Assembly (NCBI GenBank): GCA_025800435.1
Contig: JAOXRV010000666.1
Location: 1-25,770, forward strand
Direction: 5' to 3'
Source: Cellvibrionaceae bacterium
Lineage (GTDB): Bacteria; Pseudomonadota; Gammaproteobacteria; Pseudomonadales; Cellvibrionaceae
Length of the DNA: 25,770 bases
The notes beneath the pieces were generated by a model that worked only from the letters and a program-made list of their open reading frames with translations, was not told where the DNA came from and did no database searches. The translations under genes and the position numbers were made by a program. The stretch's first letter is position 1, and every line of letters begins with the position of its first letter. This document shows positions 8,781 through 16,129 of the stretch, one piece after another.

Positions 8781-10147
8781 TTGGTAAACCGTAGGGTTGC
8801 GTTATCGTTCCAAGCCCAAGTTTGATTCACTTGCCAAAGCGCTTCGGTGCGTTCCTCTAGCGCTTGGTTATAACGATACTGCTGTGCTAAGTCTTGTTCT
8901 AATGCCGCCAACCTTGAATACGTGGCCGTCAACTCGGCTCGTGTTGCCAAGCCAAGCATGGCTGCAATTTTCTGCACCATTCGTTTGGGCTCATCCTTGT
9001 TATCGTTTCTGGGCTGATCCTGCCCCGCAGATCTTACGCGTTGTAAGTTTTCCGGTAGAGCTTGGGGCTCTACTTGAAAAGGCGCGACGTTGTGCGGCTG
9101 CTGCTGATAACTGCTCCAATCTAGCTTAAGCCCCTCAGCCGCTGCCAATGTTTGTACTAGCTCTGGATGATAGTAGCGTACATGCTCTGGGTCGCGCCAA
9201 AAACCCAATAACTGAGACCGAATCGACTCGGGATCAGGAAAACTCAACAACAAGCGCCCACCCGGAGCCAGACACCGACTCAGTAACTCTATTAACTCCT
9301 GTAACGCTGAAAAAGGTAGGTGTTCAATAAAGTGTGAACAGTAGATGCCATCGAACTGCTGCTCATTATTTCGCAAAAAATCGAGCGCATCAGCCTCTGT
9401 AATAGCCAAACCCATTTCACGTCCATATGCCACCAACTTGGCGTCACGTTCAACCCCAACAGCGTCGATACCTTGCTCGGCCAGGAGCTGTAAAAAAATT
9501 CCAGCACCACAGCCTAAATCCAGCACCCGCTCGCAGCCGGCGAAGTGGTGACATTCGATCTCTTGCATTTTGCACAGTAGTGAGTGATCACGCTGGCAAA
9601 ACTCATAGCTGGCATAATCGAAGTTGCTCGGTTTTGCACTCAACGGTAAATCAATGCTATCTGTCAGTGGTTCCAGGGTCTTATCGCCCAATAGCTGGTG
9701 CAAACATTGCTGCCAGGCAGCTTGAAGAGGCTCCAACACATAGACGCGCTCGGCTTTAGACAAGCAACTGCGTACCCAGTTGTGGCACTCTTGCGGCAGC
9801 TCTTTAGGTGCTGGCTCAGTTAGAATAAACTGGCTGCTAAAACCCAGAAAGCTCGCCACTCTGGGCAAGTCGAGGCTGGCGCCCTCTAGACCACAAATAA
9901 TTAGAGAGCTGGGGCGATCCGCGAGCAAGCGCTTGGCTACTAGTGAGTTTAGGGCCTGTTGACGAAAACCGCCACTTAGGGCTTCACAGCGCTGCTCGAC
10001 AAAGACTTGGTCGCCCTGCTGCCAAGCAGCTTGGGTATACGGCCTAGGCTCTGAGCTATATTGATAATCTAGAAAATGGCAAGCTTCTACCAGTGCAGCG
10101 TGGCGCCAGCTTCGTGATACCACTAATGGTGTAACACTAGAGGACAT
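8777..10147 (-). CDS. SAM-dependent methyltransferase with extra N-domain and short coiled-coil tail
   Basis: I chose the ATG at 10147 (456 residues), which has AAAGGG 8 bases upstream and overlaps the permease by 11 bases, rather than an upstream start that would add 35 residues inside the permease gene. Residues about 200-345 form a class I methyltransferase: VLDLGCGAG at 208-216 (SAM motif I), GVERD at 231-235 (acidic residue for the ribose), FIEHLPF at 273-279 and LAPGGRLLLSFP at 293-304. Residues 1-170 form a separate domain I cannot identify. Residues about 405-440 look like a short coiled coil, followed by the tail QTWAWNDNATLR, similar to the SRSWRYT tail of the next gene. In such loci the enzyme may methylate a sugar, possibly capping the chain before export; this is inferred from context. 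Confidence 0.85.
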   Translation of the reverse strand: MSSSVTPLVVSRSWRHAALVEACHFLDYQYSSEPRPYTQAAWQQGDQVFVEQRCEALSGGFRQQALNSLVAKRLLADRPSSLIICGLEGASLDLPRVASFLGFSSQFILTEPAPKELPQECHNWVRSCLSKAERVYVLEPLQAAWQQCLHQLLGDKTLEPLTDSIDLPLSAKPSNFDYASYEFCQRDHSLLCKMQEIECHHFAGCERVLDLGCGAGIFLQLLAEQGIDAVGVERDAKLVAYGREMGLAITEADALDFLRNNEQQFDGIYCSHFIEHLPFSALQELIELLSRCLAPGGRLLLSFPDPESIRSQLLGFWRDPEHVRYYHPELVQTLAAAEGLKLDWSSYQQQPHNVAPFQVEPQALPENLQRVRSAGQDQPRNDNKDEPKRMVQKIAAMLGLATRAELTATYSRLAALEQDLAQQYRYNQALEERTEALWQVNQTWAWNDNATLRFTK

Positions 10148-10958
10148 CTGCAAACCCTTTCTTGACCCTGATAAAAAAGCTATAGCCAACAATAAATAGT
10201 AACACAGCAATAAACAACGCCTGCCCAAGCTCAGAAAGATCCGGCTCGACACCTAATACCAGCACATTTCTAAACTGCTCAATATAGAAGGTCAGTGGGT
10301 TGTAATCCATAATCCTTGCAAAGTCCTCTGGAACTGCAGATTTAGGATAAAAAATAGGGCTCAAGAACATAAACGCTGTTGCAAGAAAACCCGCAACATA
10401 GCTGACATCGCGAATAAATACACCCAGCGCACTGAGCAGCCAACTTAGCCCAAGTAAAAATATAGTAAAAACTACCAATAGAAGAGGCAGATATAGGATC
10501 TGCCAGTGCAAACCTGCCCCCCAGATCGCGGTAAAGCTAAGCAACACTACTGTCGACAACATAAAATGAAAAATAGCACCAGCAATAGCTACCCAGCTTA
10601 ATATATCGAGAGGGAAAACTACTTTTTTAACATAATTTACATTGTCGATAATTAAATTAGGTGACCGCGTTAATATCTCCGAGAACATCAAATAGGCCAT
10701 AAGGCCACAAAACAACAATGATGAAAAACCTTCTGGTAGATTTTCAGCCTCTGGCCAGCGCGCTTTAAACACCAAGCCAAAGACAAACATATAAACCAAC
10801 AACAGTAAAATTGGCGTCAGCAAGCTCCAAAGGAGACCAAACCACGAGCCTTTATAACGCGCTAACACCTCTCGCTTGGCCATACCGATAAGCAATTGAC
10901 GATTAAGCCAAGCGGAAACCAATGGCGCCACTATCGGGTTTTTAGTGAGCAATGACAT
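10137..10958 (-). CDS. wzm: ABC-2 type polysaccharide export permease (Wzm-like)
   Basis: An integral inner-membrane protein of 273 residues from the ATG at 10958; a TTG at 10982 inside the wzt gene would add 8 residues but has no ribosome site. REVLARYKGSWFGLLWSLLTP near the N-terminus is the signature entry of the ABC-2 permease family for O-antigen and teichoic acid export. About six hydrophobic membrane segments follow, with the characteristic SPIFYP and YNPLTFYIEQFRNVL stretches in the second half. It pairs with the Wzt ATPase just upstream (4-base gap) to flip a lipid-linked polysaccharide from cytoplasm to periplasm. The following methyltransferase gene overlaps its end by 11 bases. 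Confidence 0.93.
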   Translation of the reverse strand: MSLLTKNPIVAPLVSAWLNRQLLIGMAKREVLARYKGSWFGLLWSLLTPILLLLVYMFVFGLVFKARWPEAENLPEGFSSLLFCGLMAYLMFSEILTRSPNLIIDNVNYVKKVVFPLDILSWVAIAGAIFHFMLSTVVLLSFTAIWGAGLHWQILYLPLLLVVFTIFLLGLSWLLSALGVFIRDVSYVAGFLATAFMFLSPIFYPKSAVPEDFARIMDYNPLTFYIEQFRNVLVLGVEPDLSELGQALFIAVLLFIVGYSFFIRVKKGFADVL

Positions 10959-10962
10959 AGTA

Positions 10963-12324
10963 CTAATTATCGACCCTGGCAATGTGGCAGAAATTCAAGT
11001 GAACACCTATTAAGCCATGAATCACATGACTGCTAGCAACATTGATAAGCAAAGCGTCGTGGTGCCAACAGTGCTGCACATGTTCTTCTTGAGTGCCACT
11101 GGCCACCCCTACCGAAAGCACATACTCATCTGCGTATAAATAGGGCAGCTGCACACCAAACTGGGCGCGATAGTTTTGCCCGGCAGCAATCGTTATTGGT
11201 GCATCAATATCACTGAGGTAATTGTTCTCACCAAATAACACCTGTCCCTGTCGATTTTTTAATAAAAAGCCCACAATAATCTGCTCTAAGCTTTGCTTAG
11301 CGCTAAACTCAACTTCCACCACCGTAAGTTGCCCACCCTGGGCATAGGCCAACTTTCGGCCTTGTTGATCTCTCAGGCATACGTGGCGTATATCAATCAG
11401 ACCCGTGCCAAAGCTGTTACCATCAGTGTTAAACTCAAACACCTTTAAGTCATTGCGAAGCGGCGAAGATAACAACAAGCCCTCTCGCGAGTCATGCCAA
11501 GGTTCTAGCTTAGCTTCCGTAGCATCGATACCGGGCGGCGTTGAGCCGACAACTTGCTGCTCTTCACCTGCCGTTTGCACCACCTCTTGCCCCAAATTGG
11601 CATAGAGGTGCTCATGGTAGCTCTCTGTAACTTCTTTCGCAGGGCCCAGCATCTGCATCTGGCCCTTGTCCAGCCAAATAGCCCGGTCGCAAAACCGCGT
11701 TATCGAACCCGAGTCATGGCTAACAAATAGGATAGAGCCATGGGATTTAAAGGCCTCTAAAAACCGCATACACTTCTGCGCAAACAGTGCATCCCCCACT
11801 GCCAAAGCCTCGTCGATAATCAGTACGTCAGCGTCCACATGCGCAATAACCGCAAATGCCAAGCGCACAAACATCCCAGACGAATAATGCCTGACCGGGT
11901 GATCAATAAACTCACCAATATCTGCAAACGCAATAATGTCGCCGAGGCGCGCATCGACCTGTTTTTTACTGAGGCCATAGATCGCCGCGTTGAGATAAAT
12001 ATTTTCGCGGCCGCTAAAATCTGGATTAAACCCGGCACCCAATTCCAATAAGGCAGCGACCCGCCCCTGCAATGCAACACTGCCATCAGTTGGGTTTAGC
12101 ACACCACAAATAATTTGCAAAAGAGTGGATTTACCCGAACCATTACGACCGATTATGCCTATGGTTTCACCCTTATCGAGCGTAAAGCTAATATCTTTTA
12201 GGGCCCAGAAATCCTTTTGGGCGCTACGCCGGCCAGGCATAAAAAAACTCAGCAGGCGTTGATGGGGCCTGCTGAAAGATGTATAGCACTTCGATACACA
12301 GTTGACATCAAGTACTGGCGCCAT
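10963..12324 (-). CDS. wzt: Polysaccharide ABC transporter ATPase with C-terminal Wzt domain
   Basis: A 453-residue protein. Residues 1-240 are an ABC ATPase: Walker A GRNGSGKST at 59-67, a shortened signature YSSGM at 147-151 as usual for this subfamily, Walker B VLIIDE at 167-172, and H203 in the H-loop. FWALKDISFTL at 39-49 is typical of Wzt/TagH. Residues about 290-453 form a beta-rich C-terminal extension like the Wzt domain, which in E. coli O9a binds the modified (methylated/phosphorylated) end of the finished chain. This implies a polymer fully built in the cytoplasm, recognised by its cap and exported with Wzm; the methyltransferase two genes downstream could supply the cap. An AT-rich 77-base gap separates it from the PPIase gene; GAG lies 6 bases before the ATG. 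Confidence 0.93.
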   Translation of the reverse strand: MAPVLDVNCVSKCYTSFSRPHQRLLSFFMPGRRSAQKDFWALKDISFTLDKGETIGIIGRNGSGKSTLLQIICGVLNPTDGSVALQGRVAALLELGAGFNPDFSGRENIYLNAAIYGLSKKQVDARLGDIIAFADIGEFIDHPVRHYSSGMFVRLAFAVIAHVDADVLIIDEALAVGDALFAQKCMRFLEAFKSHGSILFVSHDSGSITRFCDRAIWLDKGQMQMLGPAKEVTESYHEHLYANLGQEVVQTAGEEQQVVGSTPPGIDATEAKLEPWHDSREGLLLSSPLRNDLKVFEFNTDGNSFGTGLIDIRHVCLRDQQGRKLAYAQGGQLTVVEVEFSAKQSLEQIIVGFLLKNRQGQVLFGENNYLSDIDAPITIAAGQNYRAQFGVQLPYLYADEYVLSVGVASGTQEEHVQHCWHHDALLINVASSHVIHGLIGVHLNFCHIARVDN

Positions 12325-12401
12325 TCAAAACTCTAATTAATATAAAAATATCTAACACTTAAATCATGCTTAGCCGCCAAGCTTATTGCCACCTAGCGAC
12401 A

Positions 12402-13292
12402 TCAGTTTCCAGCTGGTTTGAACTTACTCTGTAGCGCACTAAGGCTTTTATCATCAAGGTTAACCTCAATGCCTTTAAGCAGAGATTGTTGACGATCCAT
12501 TTTATAACGCACAAGCAGGCTTCGCTTTAGCTCAGCGATTAACTGGGGCTTGACCTCTTCAAAAGCCTTCACCTTCCCCTCTTTGCGATCAATCAACTTA
12601 ATAATATGGTAGCCATATGGGGTGCGCACCAAGTCGCTCATATCGCCCTTTTCCTTCAGGGCGTAGGCGGCCTTTTCAAATTCCGGTACCATTTGTCCTG
12701 GTCCAAAAAAGCCAAGGTTGCCTTTATTTTGTTTAGCGGAAGGATCTTCAGACTCAGGTATCAAATCTTCAAACTTTTCGCCAGCTTTAATGCGCTTGAG
12801 CAGTGCTTCTGCTTTTGTCTTGGCCTCTGCTTGTGAGCGGCTAAGCGAAGATATCAGAATATGCGAAGCATTTACTTCAACCGGCATTGTGAAGGGCTTT
12901 TTGTCCTTGTCATAAATATCTTTAGCCGCCTTATCCAACTTTACGTTTTCAATATTCTTTTCAGCTTCAAACTGTAATTGCCGGCCTTTTAACTGTTCAT
13001 CTATTTGATATTGACCAATCCACTCGATCAGCTCGACATCAATCGAGTCGTTTGCCTTGGCTTCATTAGCCAAGATGCGGCCAACCAGAATTTCTTGCGC
13101 AATCTTTACTAGGGCCTCTTTATTTTTTAATAACTCGCCGCGCTGATCTTTAGGCACGGCCTGCCCTATAAAATAGCTCACATCGGCCAGGCTGACCTCT
13201 ACACCCTTCGCGGAAGCCAGCTGGGCCTCACTCTGAGCAGAAGCGCTGCCGACACAGCAGCAGATTGCAGCAATCAAATTTCTAAACTTCAT
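12402..13292 (-). CDS. Periplasmic parvulin-type peptidyl-prolyl isomerase (EpsD/SurA/PpiC-like)
   Basis: A 296-residue protein with a signal peptide (basic start, hydrophobic core, likely cleavage after SASA at 16-19). A helical N-terminal chaperone part (about 30-130) is followed by one PpiC/rotamase domain at about 138-235: NASHILI at 141-147, GNLGFFGPGQMVPEFEKAAY at 191-210, and GYHIIKL at 227-233. It should catalyse cis-trans isomerisation of X-Pro bonds and act as a foldase for exported proteins. Members of this type occur beside exopolysaccharide loci (EpsD family), and this one sits between a secretin/lipoprotein pair and Wzt/Wzm. GAGG lies 5 bases before the ATG. Possible clients are the secretin or another outer-membrane protein; that is inference. 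Full length, no defect seen. Confidence 0.88.
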   Translation of the reverse strand: MKFRNLIAAICCCVGSASAQSEAQLASAKGVEVSLADVSYFIGQAVPKDQRGELLKNKEALVKIAQEILVGRILANEAKANDSIDVELIEWIGQYQIDEQLKGRQLQFEAEKNIENVKLDKAAKDIYDKDKKPFTMPVEVNASHILISSLSRSQAEAKTKAEALLKRIKAGEKFEDLIPESEDPSAKQNKGNLGFFGPGQMVPEFEKAAYALKEKGDMSDLVRTPYGYHIIKLIDRKEGKVKAFEEVKPQLIAELKRSLLVRYKMDRQQSLLKGIEVNLDDKSLSALQSKFKPAGN

Positions 13293-13329
13293 AAAAACCT
13301 CAAATTTATCCTAGCGGCAGCAGAATAAG

Positions 13330-13731
13330 CTACTTGTTGTAAATCCACCACTGCCCATCGACTTTAATCCAGCGCTGCTCAAAAGGTGATGACATAGGAT
13401 GCTTGATTTGTGGCAAGGTATAATTAATTTCGACAACCGCATCACAAACGTCTTCTTTACAGCTTACCGACTTGACTCGTGCAAAGTTCCACATCGTCCT
13501 TCCCGCAACGTATCGATGGTATTCATTGGCACTGGTATGTTCGCGGAAAGCCGGACTATTGTATTTATAGGCTTCTTTTAGTCCATCAACATCTTTTTGC
13601 AACAAGGCATCCATACGCGCTTGGGCACGCTTAGTCACAATCTCTTCAGGGGTGCCCGATTCAAACAAGGTGGCACATGCGGTTAGCCCCGCCATTAAAA
13701 AAGCACTAACCAGTAAATTTCCTATTTTCAT
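13330..13731 (-). CDS. Small outer-membrane lipoprotein of unknown function (possibly NTF2-like)
   Basis: A 133-residue protein starting with a lipoprotein signal: lipobox LTAC with the modified cysteine at C19, followed by Ala, which under the Lol rule predicts the outer membrane. The mature part (about 28-133) has an initial helix (EEIVTKRAQARMDALLQKD) and later beta strands ending in RWIKVDGQWWIYNK, a layout resembling NTF2/SnoaL-like folds, though this is only a shape-based guess. Two cysteines, C91 and C96, could form a disulfide. AAGG lies 7 bases before the ATG. It lies 21 bases after the secretin gene and 37 bases before the PPIase gene, so it is probably co-transcribed and could assist the secretin, but no known pilotin family was recognised. 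Confidence 0.75.
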   Translation of the reverse strand: MKIGNLLVSAFLMAGLTACATLFESGTPEEIVTKRAQARMDALLQKDVDGLKEAYKYNSPAFREHTSANEYHRYVAGRTMWNFARVKSVSCKEDVCDAVVEINYTLPQIKHPMSSPFEQRWIKVDGQWWIYNK

Positions 13732-13752
13732 TACTTACCCTTAACGTTCAAA

Positions 13753-15852
13753 CTATTCATCAAATAAAGTGAAATTACTAATGCGGTTACGCATTTCACG
13801 GCTGACGTCTCGCATATCCTGTTCATTAAACAGCACCCGTGGTGTCAGTATCACCAACAGCTCGGTTTTAATTTTTGACTGTGACTTTGAACCAAATAGG
13901 GCGCCGACTACGGGGAGGCTATGCAGCCATGGTAAGCCGCTAGAGCCCTCGGTTTTATTCTCGGTAATCAGGCCACCCAAAACCACTGACTCACCCGAAC
14001 GAATAGCTATGCGGGTATTTATCTCTCGGCTCTGGAAACTTCGCTGACCGGACACCTCATCCACTAGTCCCGCATCTTTAACCGACTGAGCGACATCCAT
14101 GGTCACCATACCGCCGGCATTAACTGATGGCGTAACCTCTAAGTCAACACCAGTATCAGTGTATTCAACTCTATTTGACACGACACCTGTAGAGGTAACA
14201 TCACTACCAGTTTCTACCGGAACCTGGGTTCCAACTTTAATGGTAGCCGTGTGGTTGTCCAGCACCATAATAGAAGGCGAAGAAATAACATTAAGCAAAG
14301 AGTCTTTCGCCAGGGTATTAAGTACCGCACGAACACCATGGGTACTACTGGTTAGCGAATAAGAAAACCCGGGCAGAGAAGCAACTAAATTTGGAAAACC
14401 ATTTTCATCCTTTGTGCCCTTGCCACCAGTCTGAATGCCAGCACCACTATAAGTACTATCAACCTTTCCACTAAAAGCCCACTCCAAACCATAAGCTAAA
14501 GAGTCGTTAAGCGTAACCTCGATAATACTAGCTTCCACCATAATCTGGGTCGGTGCAATATCCAGTTTTTTCAGGGCCTTTTCAATCTTTCGGTACTCAG
14601 CGCTAGTCGAGTAAATCAGCAGGGCATTATTGTCTTCATCGGCCACCACCTTAACGTCGCCTTCTAAGAAAACTGACGAAGAGCCTCCCGAATTAGGTTT
14701 GGCGCTATTTCTTTTGTTTGAGCTTTTCTTACCATCAGCGCTAACGCTCTCTTTATTTAACCCCGGGGAAACACCGGAAGTACCGGTTCTACGACTGCCG
14801 CCGCTACCAAACAGCTGGCCCAGCAAACCGGATAACTGCTCGGCCGTGCCATTTTGCACTGGGTAAACAAATAACTGGCGCTCGGCACCGCTATCGGGAA
14901 GCTTATCAAGGCGATCAATCCAAGTTCTCACGCGCTCAAGTAGTGCTTTACGAGGGCTAACCACCATAATGGCCCCCAAACGCTCCAGTGGAATTATCTT
15001 CACCAGTTGGGAAGCCTGGCCCTTGCCAAACTCACCCGTGCTTGCAATTACCTGGCCGACAGCCTCTTGAATTTCATCAACTTCGGCATGCTCAAGTGGG
15101 AAAACACCTACCGACATACCTTTAAGGGCATCGATATCAAACGACTCGATAATCTCCAACCAACCACGCATCTGCACCCGGGTACCGGCCAAGATCAACA
15201 TGTTTCGAGCCGTATCGATGCGCACAAAGGAGCCATCGGTAGCCACCGGCTTTAAAATATCCGCCATTTCAGTAGCGCCGATATACTGCAGGGGAACAAT
15301 GGTATTGGAAAAGCCCATGCCAGTGCTGTTCATACTCTCAAACTGCGGCACCATGGCCAGCAAAGATTTGGAGGGCGAAACAAAAAAACGGTCGTTGGGG
15401 TCGCGCACCATCAGTACGCCGTTGGCTTGGAGTAGGGATTCCAACACTTCGAGCAGCTGATCACGCGGGATCGGGCTGCGGGTACGCAGGGTGATCTTGC
15501 CCTTGATTGGGTGCTCGATGACATAGTCGAGCTTTAGGGTATCGCCCAAGATGGCGTGCACCACATCGCCCAGAGGGGCCTCTTCAAAATTCATCTGCAC
15601 CGCATCGCCATCGATACGCAAGGCTTTGCGCGCCTTGGGCGCCTTGTACAAGCGATCGTCACCCGGGTAAATAGTCGCCTCAGCGTCTTTTAGCTGGTCG
15701 TCCTTTACCTCCACATTGGGGGCGTCGGGGGCTTGGTAGGGCTCGTCAGATTTTAAAATACGGTCGAAATAAAACGGGCTCTTCTTTTCTTCTGTGTTGG
15801 CGCAGCCAGTCAGGGCTATTGCGGCCGCCAGCAATGTAAGTCGTTTTTTCAT
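13753..15852 (-). CDS. gspD: Lipoprotein secretin, type II secretion GspD-like
   Basis: A 699-residue outer-membrane channel protein. The start carries a lipobox (LTGC, C17, then Ala), so it is a lipoprotein secretin like HxcQ or XpsD, which can reach the outer membrane without a pilotin; the protein also ends soon after the secretin core, with no obvious S-domain. Domains in order: N0 (about 83-150), N1 (about 185-245), N2 (about 248-315), N3 (about 325-430) with a long Ser/Lys/Gly-rich loop (about 350-392), and the secretin core to about 680, including VISSPSIMVLDNHTATIKVGTQVPV, VEYTDTGVDLEVTP and SGESVVLGGL. No other type II secretion gene is in the window. It heads the run of genes leading into the polysaccharide genes. 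A MshL/PilQ-type role is less likely from the sequence. Confidence 0.9.
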   Translation of the reverse strand: MKKRLTLLAAAIALTGCANTEEKKSPFYFDRILKSDEPYQAPDAPNVEVKDDQLKDAEATIYPGDDRLYKAPKARKALRIDGDAVQMNFEEAPLGDVVHAILGDTLKLDYVIEHPIKGKITLRTRSPIPRDQLLEVLESLLQANGVLMVRDPNDRFFVSPSKSLLAMVPQFESMNSTGMGFSNTIVPLQYIGATEMADILKPVATDGSFVRIDTARNMLILAGTRVQMRGWLEIIESFDIDALKGMSVGVFPLEHAEVDEIQEAVGQVIASTGEFGKGQASQLVKIIPLERLGAIMVVSPRKALLERVRTWIDRLDKLPDSGAERQLFVYPVQNGTAEQLSGLLGQLFGSGGSRRTGTSGVSPGLNKESVSADGKKSSNKRNSAKPNSGGSSSVFLEGDVKVVADEDNNALLIYSTSAEYRKIEKALKKLDIAPTQIMVEASIIEVTLNDSLAYGLEWAFSGKVDSTYSGAGIQTGGKGTKDENGFPNLVASLPGFSYSLTSSTHGVRAVLNTLAKDSLLNVISSPSIMVLDNHTATIKVGTQVPVETGSDVTSTGVVSNRVEYTDTGVDLEVTPSVNAGGMVTMDVAQSVKDAGLVDEVSGQRSFQSREINTRIAIRSGESVVLGGLITENKTEGSSGLPWLHSLPVVGALFGSKSQSKIKTELLVILTPRVLFNEQDMRDVSREMRNRISNFTLFDE

Positions 15853-15980
15853 AGTGTTGTGTATTCCACTGACACGAGCTAAACCAAGAATCGGTCAAAA
15901 ATTAAACTACTGCCAAGCTCAACCTTAACGGCCGGCCACGTTTAACAAAGTGTAGGTGAGGCAGCGATATAAGGGGCGGG

Positions 15981-16009
15981 ATTATACCTCAAATGCACCC
16001 TTTAAGTGA
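15981..16009 (-). promoter_or_regulatory. Candidate promoter for the secretin-glycan operon
   Basis: On the minus strand a perfect -10 box TATAAT occurs at 15986-15981. The best -35 at 17-base spacing (TCACTT, 16009-16004) is poor, so an activator may be needed. It would start transcription about 120 bases before the secretin ATG. The rest of 15853-16129 holds no gene. Confidence 0.4.
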
Positions 16010-16078
16010 CACCCCCGAATAACGGGCATCACGCTTTGGTTACACTTAGGTGTTTTTTGCGACAAAAGTTCAGCCAAC

Positions 16079-16097
16079 AGGCGGCCAGTGGCCGCCT
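16079..16097 (-). terminator. GC-rich hairpin after the SDR gene
   Basis: AGGCGGCC at 16079-16086 pairs with GGCCGCCT at 16090-16097 around a 3-base loop, 33 bases past the SDR stop. On the minus strand a run of four T follows only about 15 bases later, so it is a weak terminator candidate that may separate the SDR pair from the secretin operon. Confidence 0.35.
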
Positions 16098-16129
16098 TGG
16101 CAGGCCAAGTGGTTACCGGTCTTTGCGCT

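Noticed and set aside
10148..10252. Upstream start adding 35 residues to the methyltransferase
   Set aside because: The extension lies inside the permease gene and would look like a stray membrane segment; the ATG at 10147 has AAAGGG at good spacing and an 11-base overlap.
13753..15852. Secretin as a MSHA/type IV pilus MshL or PilQ
   Set aside because: The N0-N1-N2-N3 layout and core fit GspD better, there is no AMIN domain, and no pilus genes are nearby.
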